Assembly: GCA_003551985.1 (NCBI GenBank)
Contig: PUOB01000054.1
Span: 1-13,013, forward strand
Source: Desulfobacteraceae bacterium
GTDB lineage: Bacteria; Desulfobacterota; Desulfobacteria; Desulfobacterales; Desulfosalsimonadaceae
DNA: 13,013 bases
Reading direction: 5' to 3'
A program made the translations under genes and the position numbers. Position 1 is the first letter of the stretch. Each line of letters opens with the position of its first letter. The notes beneath the pieces were generated by a model. It was not told the DNA's origin. It saw only the letters and a list, made by a program, of their open reading frames with translations, and ran no database searches. Below, in pieces: positions 7,026 through 13,013 of the stretch.

Positions 7026-8542
7026 TGGAAATAAGAGCCGAAGAAATCAGTGAGATTATCAAGCAGCAGATCCAGGAGTTTGACAAGAAGGTCGAGTTGA
7101 GTGAAACCGGTATCGCCCTGTCGGTCGGTGACGGTATCGCCCGTGTTTACGGCCTTGAAAAGGTCAAGGCGTTGGAGCTGGTGGAGTTTTCCAACGGCGT
7201 TCTCGGTCTTGCCATGAACCTGGAAGAAGACAACGTCGGTGTTGCCATTATGGGTGATGATACCCACATCAAGGAGGGCGACATTGTCAAGCGAACCGGC
7301 CGAATCGCTGAGATACCGGTCGGCGACGCCGTACTCGGCAGGGTTTTGTCGGCAGTCGGCGAGCCGCTTGACGGCAAGGGGCCGGTTGATGCCACGGAAA
7401 CCCGGCGGATCGAAATGGTGGCGCCTGGCGTTATCGCCCGTAAATCGGTTCATGAACCGCTGTACACGGGCTTGAAGGCAATCGACGCCATGACGCCGGT
7501 CGGCCGCGGGCAGCGGGAGTTGATCATCGGGGACCGCCAGATCGGCAAGACCGCTGTGGCCATTGACGCCATTATAAGCCAGAAGGGCCAGGATGTTTAC
7601 TGCATTTATGTAGCCACCGGCCAGAAGCGTTCCACGGTTGCCCAGGTGGTTTCGGTTCTCGAAAAACACGGCGCCATGGAATATACCACCGTGATTTCGG
7701 CGACTGCAAGCGACCCGGCAACGCTGCAGTATATTTCTCCTTACGCGGGATGCTCCATCGGCGAATACTTTCGTGATCATGGCAAGCATGCGCTCATCAT
7801 TTATGATGACCTATCCAAGCAGGCGGTGGCCTATCGCCAGGTATCCCTCCTGATGCGGCGCCCGCCAGGTCGTGAAGCTTTTCCCGGCGATATTTTCTAT
7901 AACCACTCTCGGCTTCTGGAGCGCGCCGCCAAACTCAACGACGAGCTTGGTGCCGGATCCCTGACAGCCCTTCCGATCATCGAGACACAGGCCGGCGACG
8001 TTTCCGCCTACATCCCGACCAACGTTATTTCGATTACCGACGGCCAGATCTACCTGGAACCCGGTCTTTTCTTTGCCGGTGTCCGTCCGGCCATCAACGT
8101 CGGTCTATCCGTATCCCGCGTCGGCGGCGCCGCCCAGGAAAAAGCCATGAAACAGGTTGCCGGTACGCTTCGCCTCGACCTTGCCCAGTATCGCGAGCTT
8201 GAGTCTTTTGCGGCATTCGGTTCAGACCTCGACGCCGCTACCCAAAAGCAGCTTTTACGTGGGGAGCGCCTGGTAGAAATCCTCAAGCAGCCCCAGTATC
8301 AGCCGCTGCCGCTTGAAAAACAGGTATTGATCCTTTATGCCGGTACCAAGGGCTTCCTGGACGAGCTTTCAACGGACGTGCTTGCCAAATACGAATCCGG
8401 CCTGTACAAGTTTATCGAGACGCGGCACCCCGAAATTGCCCAGCAAATAGCTGAAAAACGCACTATCAGCGATGAGCTTGAAGATAAAATGCAACAGGCG
8501 TTCACGGCATACGGCAAAGAGTTCAAGGATACCATCAGTTAG
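7025..8542 (+). CDS. atpA: ATP synthase F1 subunit alpha
   Basis: Alpha is the non-catalytic nucleotide-binding subunit of the F1 hexamer and supplies the arginine finger to the beta active site. The 505 residues match the family length. Visible motifs are the N-terminal helix that binds delta (1-25), the beta barrel (about 26-95), P-loop GDRQIGKT (169-176), Walker B-like '[13 protein letters not shown]' (255-267), '[25 protein letters not shown]' (cited in part) and the signature '[17 protein letters not shown]' with Arg365 as the finger. Small departures from what I expect are Ile in place of the common Thr in the P-loop (GDRQTGKT) and Asn in place of Leu in FYLHSRLLER; neither should abolish function. 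The start overlaps the atpH stop by one base. Confidence 0.97.
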   Translation: MEIRAEEISEIIKQQIQEFDKKVELSETGIALSVGDGIARVYGLEKVKALELVEFSNGVLGLAMNLEEDNVGVAIMGDDTHIKEGDIVKRTGRIAEIPVGDAVLGRVLSAVGEPLDGKGPVDATETRRIEMVAPGVIARKSVHEPLYTGLKAIDAMTPVGRGQRELIIGDRQIGKTAVAIDAIISQKGQDVYCIYVATGQKRSTVAQVVSVLEKHGAMEYTTVISATASDPATLQYISPYAGCSIGEYFRDHGKHALIIYDDLSKQAVAYRQVSLLMRRPPGREAFPGDIFYNHSRLLERAAKLNDELGAGSLTALPIIETQAGDVSAYIPTNVISITDGQIYLEPGLFFAGVRPAINVGLSVSRVGGAAQEKAMKQVAGTLRLDLAQYRELESFAAFGSDLDAATQKQLLRGERLVEILKQPQYQPLPLEKQVLILYAGTKGFLDELSTDVLAKYESGLYKFIETRHPEIAQQIAEKRTISDELEDKMQQAFTAYGKEFKDTIS

Positions 8543-8595
8543 GGGATTCTCCGTGAACTTCCAATCATGACCAAGCGTATAAAGCGAGTTGATAT

Positions 8596-9486
8596 ATGGC
8601 ATCGTTAAAAGAAATCAAATCCCAAATCTCCGGGGTAAAAAAAACCAAGCAGATTACCCGCGCCATGAATATGGTGGCTGCATCCAAATTGCGGGGAGCT
8701 CAGGGTGCAATGGACGCTTTTCGTCCCTATGCCAAAAAATTTGCCGAGGTATTGGGGAATATAGCTGAAAAATCCACAAATGAAACCAGCCCCCTGTTGA
8801 TTCCCAAAGAGGAAGTCAACAACGTCCACGTGGTCATGCTTACGTCGGATCGGGGGCTGTGCGGCGGGTTTAACACCCACCTGATCGAAAAGACCGAAGC
8901 GTTCATCAATGAACTGAAAGGCCGTGACGTCGAGGTTTCCCTGACCAATTTCGGAAAAAAGGGAAGGGATTGGACGCGCAAGGAAAAATTGACGATTGTT
9001 GAACAGTATCTGGATGTTGTCGGGGCAAAATTCGGGTTCGCCGTGGCCTCTTCAGTTGGCCAGAAACTGATCGAAGGGTATTTGTTCGGGGACTATGATG
9101 AAGTCCACATCGTGTATTCAGAGTTCCGCAGCATGGCCAACCAGATTCCGGTGGTCAAGCAGCTTTTACCGATACCCGTCATTGAAAAGCCGGAGGAAGT
9201 TGAAACCGAGGATACACGCTATCTTCCCGAGCACATATGTGAGCCTTCGGTAGACGATCTGCTCAATATCATGCTTCCCAAGAGCATATATATTCAAATT
9301 TATCATGCGCTGCTTGAAACCTCGACCAGTGAGCATGCCGCCCGGATGCGGGCCATGGATAATGCAACCAAGGCATGTGACGATATGATTGACAGCCTTA
9401 CGCTGACCTTTAACAAGGCCAGACAGCAAACTATTACAATGGAACTGATGGATATTGTCGGCGGCGCCGAGGCCCTGAGGGGATAA
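8596..9486 (+). CDS. atpG: ATP synthase F1 subunit gamma (central rotor)
   Basis: Gamma is the rotating central shaft that couples the c-ring to the alpha/beta hexamer. The 296 residues fit the bacterial family (about 285-300). The N-terminal helix opens 'MASLKEIKSQISGVKKTKQI' and continues 'TRAMNMVAASKL'. The Rossmann-like middle has 'TSDRGLCGGFN' (83-93). The C-terminal helix reads 'ARMRAMDNATKACDDMID' and ends 'ITMELMDIVGGAEAL', the family signature. It lies 53 nt after atpA, the largest gap within the operon. Only a weak Shine-Dalgarno-like AAGCGAG precedes the ATG, so its translation may depend on flow from atpA. Confidence 0.96.
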   Translation: MASLKEIKSQISGVKKTKQITRAMNMVAASKLRGAQGAMDAFRPYAKKFAEVLGNIAEKSTNETSPLLIPKEEVNNVHVVMLTSDRGLCGGFNTHLIEKTEAFINELKGRDVEVSLTNFGKKGRDWTRKEKLTIVEQYLDVVGAKFGFAVASSVGQKLIEGYLFGDYDEVHIVYSEFRSMANQIPVVKQLLPIPVIEKPEEVETEDTRYLPEHICEPSVDDLLNIMLPKSIYIQIYHALLETSTSEHAARMRAMDNATKACDDMIDSLTLTFNKARQQTITMELMDIVGGAEALRG

Positions 9487-10944
<1,458 letters not shown>

Positions 10945-10962
10945 TATCGCGGGGGACAGAAA

Positions 10963-11376
10963 ATGGCTGAACAGACGATTAAACTTGAAATTGTCACGCC
11001 TGAGAGATACGTGGTTCAACAGGAGGTTAAGATTGTCATGGCCCCCGGAACCCTGGGCGAGTTTGGCATATTGCCGAACCATACGCCTTTTCTCAGCTCT
11101 CTTGAGGTCGGGAAGGTTCACTTTCGCGATCTTCAGGACAAGGAACATGTCGTATTTATAAGCGGCGGTTTTTCAGAAGCGCTTCCTGACAAAGTGACGA
11201 TACTTGCTGAAACGGCCGAAATCAGGGAAAAAATTGATTATGATCGTGCAAAGGCGGCTTATCAGCGAGCCATGGAGCGGCTTTCTTCCTCTGACGACAG
11301 CATTGACAAGGAACGCGCCAGGGCTGCGAAAGAACGTGCAGAGGCACGTATCAAGATGGCAGAGGAGCAGGGTTGA
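10963..11376 (+). CDS. atpC: ATP synthase F1 subunit epsilon
   Basis: Epsilon sits at the foot of gamma, binds the c-ring and can inhibit ATP hydrolysis. The 137-residue protein has the N-terminal beta sandwich with 'GILPNHTPFLS' (35-45) and 'ISGGFSE' (66-72). A C-terminal pair of charged helices (about 88-137) corresponds to the regulatory hairpin. Length and motifs are those of a complete bacterial epsilon. It is the last gene of the operon and is followed by an intrinsic terminator 50 nt after the stop codon. Confidence 0.95.
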   Translation: MAEQTIKLEIVTPERYVVQQEVKIVMAPGTLGEFGILPNHTPFLSSLEVGKVHFRDLQDKEHVVFISGGFSEALPDKVTILAETAEIREKIDYDRAKAAYQRAMERLSSSDDSIDKERARAAKERAEARIKMAEEQG

Positions 11377-11425
11377 TCACGCACGTTTAATTTTTTTCAA
11401 CCCCGTTTTATCGTTTTTTTATCGA

Positions 11426-11460
11426 AAAGAAGGGCAAATCTTCAAGGTTTGCCCTTCTTT
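11426..11460 (+). terminator. Rho-independent terminator of the ATP synthase operon
   Basis: A perfect 13-bp stem AAAGAAGGGCAAA (11426-11438) pairs with TTTGCCCTTCTTT (11448-11460) around a 9-nt loop. The stem has a GC core flanked by an A run on one side and T-rich sequence on the other, so it could work in both directions. It follows the atpC stop after two T-rich runs and closes the ATP synthase transcription unit before glmU. Confidence 0.85.
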
Positions 11461-11475
11461 GGTATGTTCCCAATA

Positions 11476-11581
11476 TTTGACGGCTTCGTAAAACGTCCAA
11501 TATCTGCGCAAGCCTTGATCCTGTCACGCCATGGCGTGATTACTTTGCCGTCCAAAAGCGACTTTTCGCGAGGCTGTCAGA
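11476..11581. repeat. REP/MITE-like inverted-repeat element with central palindrome
   Basis: The outer arms are 11476-11497 (containing TTTGACGGCTTCGTAAAA) and 11560-11581 (containing GACTTTTCGCGAGGCTGTCA). Read against each other they agree at 16 of 22 positions. In the middle is a perfect 16-bp palindrome, TCACGCCATGGCGTGA (11524-11539). The whole is about 106 bp and non-coding. From memory, sequences of the type GGCTTCGTAAAAAGTC recur between genes in Desulfobacterales genomes, so this may be one copy of an interspersed family; only one copy is in this window. No transposase is present. Confidence 0.55.
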
Positions 11582-11589
11582 AAAACGAC

Positions 11590-12339
11590 ATGGAAAGATT
11601 ATCGGTCATCATACTTGCCGCCGGCAAGGGGACGCGGATGAACTCATCGACCGCCAAGGTGCTGCACCGCATCAGGGGAAAGCCGATGATACAGCTTGTT
11701 GTGGATCAAACCGCTTGTCTTGACCCGGGCAGTGTGATCGTTGTCGTTGGTGTTCAGGCTGACCAGGTCAAACAGGTCGTCAGCTCGATTTATCCGGCGG
11801 TCCGGTTTGCATCGCAGGTCCATCAGTTAGGCACCGGACACGCGGTTTCATGCGCTGTTTCCGAATTGCCTGATAATGCCGAACATGCCCTGATACTTTG
11901 CGGTGATGTCCCCTTTATCAAGGCCGCTACCTTGTCCCGGCTGGTTGATACCCACATGCGCGAGGAAAACATCATTACCATACTCGGGGCGAGCGTTGAT
12001 GATCCTTTTGGATACGGTCGGTTGGTGTTAAGCGAACAGGGTCGTGTTTTACGCATCGTTGAAGAGGCGGACGCAACGGATGCGGAAAAGCGCATAAAAT
12101 ACGTCAATACCGGGATTTATTGTGTAAATCGCTTGGCGATGGAAAAAATGTTGAAGCAAATCAGTACGGATAATGCGCAAAATGAAATGTATTTAACCGA
12201 TATTGTTGGTGTTGCTGCAGAAAACAGTCTTAAGATCGGCATGATCACCTGTGAAAGCGTCACCGAGATACTTGGCATCAATACAATCCAGGATTTGGAA
12301 AAGGCTGAAGCCGTCATTTCGTTCGATGAAAAACCTTGA
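11590..12339 (+). CDS. glmU: Short GlmU: N-acetylglucosamine-1-phosphate uridyltransferase domain only
   Basis: The product (249 residues) should form UDP-GlcNAc from UTP and GlcNAc-1-P, the precursor of peptidoglycan and lipid A. The start is set at 11590 because the canonical nucleotide-binding motif LAAGKGTRM falls at residues 9-17; the open frame upstream runs through the repeat and terminator. The active-site set looks complete: Lys23, 'QLGTGHAV' (79-86), 'CGDVPF' with Asp106 for the metal, 'DPFGYGR' (138-144), 'IVEEADA' (156-162), 'NTGIY' (173-177) and 'NEMYLTDI' (198-205). Bifunctional GlmU is about 450 residues, with a left-handed beta-helix acetyltransferase in the second half. Here translation stops shortly after the first domain, and no hexapeptide repeats follow in any frame. 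The acetyltransferase step must therefore be encoded elsewhere. There is no good Shine-Dalgarno. Another sugar-1-phosphate substrate cannot be excluded. Confidence 0.85.
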   Translation: MERLSVIILAAGKGTRMNSSTAKVLHRIRGKPMIQLVVDQTACLDPGSVIVVVGVQADQVKQVVSSIYPAVRFASQVHQLGTGHAVSCAVSELPDNAEHALILCGDVPFIKAATLSRLVDTHMREENIITILGASVDDPFGYGRLVLSEQGRVLRIVEEADATDAEKRIKYVNTGIYCVNRLAMEKMLKQISTDNAQNEMYLTDIVGVAAENSLKIGMITCESVTEILGINTIQDLEKAEAVISFDEKP

Positions 12340-12364
12340 CTTTCAATGTTTTGAATCTTATAAA
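12336..12364 (+). promoter_or_regulatory. Sigma70-type promoter of the zapB-zapA unit
   Basis: TTGACT (12336-12341) and TATAAA (12359-12364) are separated by exactly 17 nt, and each matches the consensus at five of six positions. The -35 overlaps the glmU stop codon. The predicted start near 12371 would leave a leader of only about 12 nt, just enough to hold the Shine-Dalgarno AGAGGTG of the zapB-like gene. This gives zapB-zapA expression independent of glmU. Confidence 0.55.
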
Positions 12365-12382
12365 AATAACAGAGGTGAAATA

Positions 12383-12658
12383 GTGGATACAGATGAAGTG
12401 ATGCGCCAGTTTGACTTACTGGAAAACAAAATAGGATATTTAATTGAACAGTGCAGCACTCTTGAACAGGAAAACCTTGAACTTAAACAAAAGGTTGAAG
12501 AACTTGGGGCCTCCGTTCAAGAAAAAACCGAAGCAGAACAGCAGTACTCAAAACAGAAGGCATTGATTCGTTCAAAGATAGATCATTTACTGGAAAAGCT
12601 CAACCAGGTACCGATCGACGCACCAATCGACGCATCGGGTGACCCAACAAGTGAATAG
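12383..12658 (+). CDS. zapB: ZapB-like cell-division coiled-coil protein
   Basis: The start chosen is GTG at 12383, because AGAGGTG (12371-12377) lies 5 nt upstream. Longer in-frame starts at 12323 and 12251 would run into glmU and add residues without coiled-coil character. The product has 91 residues. Residues about 5-75 are an almost unbroken charged helix with heptad Leu/Ile/Val positions ('FDLLENKIGYLIEQC', 'LEQENLELKQKVEEL', 'IRSKIDHLLEKLNQV'). A flexible acidic tail follows. ZapB proteins are small coiled coils that bundle at the division site through ZapA and FtsZ. Sequence alone cannot separate ZapB from other coiled coils, but the gene directly before zapA makes it likely. Confidence 0.75.
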   Translation: MDTDEVMRQFDLLENKIGYLIEQCSTLEQENLELKQKVEELGASVQEKTEAEQQYSKQKALIRSKIDHLLEKLNQVPIDAPIDASGDPTSE

Positions 12659-12693
12659 AATTTGAAAATTCAAACGTAAGTGGCGATATAAAC

Positions 12694-12987
12694 GTGGAAA
12701 GAATAATTACCATAGAGTTGCTGGATGAACAATTCAAATTCAAGGCGGATGAAAACAGCACCGTGAATCCCGAAGATATCGCCCATTATCTGACTGCGGA
12801 AATCAAGCAGGTTGAAAGCCGCTTCCCGGCGCATGCCCGAAAAACAAACAAGCTTGCTATTGTCGTGACGGCCGCGTTGAATATTGCCAAGCATAATGTT
12901 GAGTTGAAAAACGATCACTTGAGTTTTTTAAACACAGTGGCAGCGCGTACCGACAGGCTTGATCGCCTGATCCGGTCAGCGCCGTAA
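12694..12987 (+). CDS. zapA: ZapA, FtsZ-ring-associated protein
   Basis: ZapA binds and cross-links FtsZ filaments in the cytoplasm and promotes Z-ring formation. The 97-residue protein has the typical small N-terminal beta-alpha head ('IITIELLDEQFKFKADEN'), 'PEDIAHYLTAEIKQV', the conserved 'LAIVVTAALNIA' helix and a C-terminal coiled coil ('LSFLNTVAARTDRLDRLI'). The start is GTG at 12694, with a modest Shine-Dalgarno-like TAAGTGG about 10 nt upstream. It lies 35 nt after the zapB-like gene. A short inverted repeat, TTTGAA-AA-TTCAAA (12661-12674), lies in the gap. In many proteobacteria the 6S RNA gene follows zapA; only 26 nt remain here, too few to tell. Confidence 0.88.
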   Translation: MERIITIELLDEQFKFKADENSTVNPEDIAHYLTAEIKQVESRFPAHARKTNKLAIVVTAALNIAKHNVELKNDHLSFLNTVAARTDRLDRLIRSAP

Positions 12988-13013
12988 TTTTAGATTCAAT
13001 GCCGGTATTTGAC

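Noticed and set aside
6854..7789. Open minus-strand frame of 311 codons across atpH and atpA
   Set aside because: It is the mirror of highly conserved ATP synthase genes; no domain, no ribosome site and no promoter support it.
11477..11505. TTGACG with an AT-rich box 16-17 nt downstream as a glmU promoter
   Set aside because: The downstream hexamer matches the -10 consensus at only about half its positions, and the TTGACG is part of the repeat arm.
11449..11589. 47-codon N-terminal extension of glmU in the same frame
   Set aside because: It would start inside the terminator stem and be encoded by the repeat element; GlmU proteins begin a few residues before LAAGKGTRM, which matches the ATG at 11590.
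12988..13013. Start of a 6S RNA gene after zapA
   Set aside because: The location would fit known gene order, but 26 nt cannot show the 6S secondary structure.

Overview
The window looks like chromosome of an anaerobic Desulfobacterota (deltaproteobacterial) organism, probably a sulfate reducer of the Desulfobacterales type. This is inferred from gene content and layout, not from a database search. The pointers are an F-type ATP synthase operon that carries b', b, delta, alpha, gamma, beta and epsilon but neither a nor c, a b subunit with its own signal peptide, a thiolase/DUF35 acyl-CoA cluster, and a DUF362-ferredoxin protein. Coding density is high and no stretch without a gene exceeds 300 bases.

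Region 1 (1-2963, + strand) is the 3' part of an acyl-CoA operon. It holds the C-terminal end of a thiolase-like protein, a complete second thiolase-like protein, an SCP2 domain fused to a DUF35 (zinc ribbon + OB fold) module, and a stand-alone DUF35 protein. The genes are 9-13 nt apart, each with a strong Shine-Dalgarno sequence. The two thiolase-like proteins have lost the canonical catalytic residues that can be checked here (Cys, GHP His and C-terminal Cys in the complete one). The pair of thiolase folds plus two DUF35 partners resembles known multi-subunit thiolase-DUF35 or aldolase-DUF35 complexes, but its reaction is open. This is the part of the window most likely to hold undescribed biochemistry.

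Region 2 (2942-4060, - strand) is one gene for a DUF362 protein with two [4Fe-4S] ferredoxin motifs. It is convergent with the thiolase/DUF35 operon and the two reading frames overlap by 22 bp. Region 3 (4178-5284, + strand) is rodA, the SEDS peptidoglycan glycosyltransferase, divergent from the DUF362 gene across a 117-bp AT-rich gap.

Region 4 (about 5377-11460, + strand) is the ATP synthase operon atpF'-atpF-atpH-atpA-atpG-atpD-atpC. A good sigma70-type promoter (TTGACA, 18 nt, extended -10) precedes it and a 13-bp perfect-stem terminator ends it. The genes encode all of F1 and the two-b peripheral stalk. The proton channel (a, c) must be encoded elsewhere.

Region 5 (11461-13013, + strand) begins with a REP/MITE-like inverted-repeat element that ends just before a short glmU. 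This gene encodes only the uridyltransferase half of GlmU. A second clear promoter, whose -35 overlaps the glmU stop codon, precedes a zapB-like coiled-coil gene and zapA. This region and rodA therefore serve peptidoglycan precursor supply, elongation and Z-ring assembly. The window ends 26 nt after zapA.
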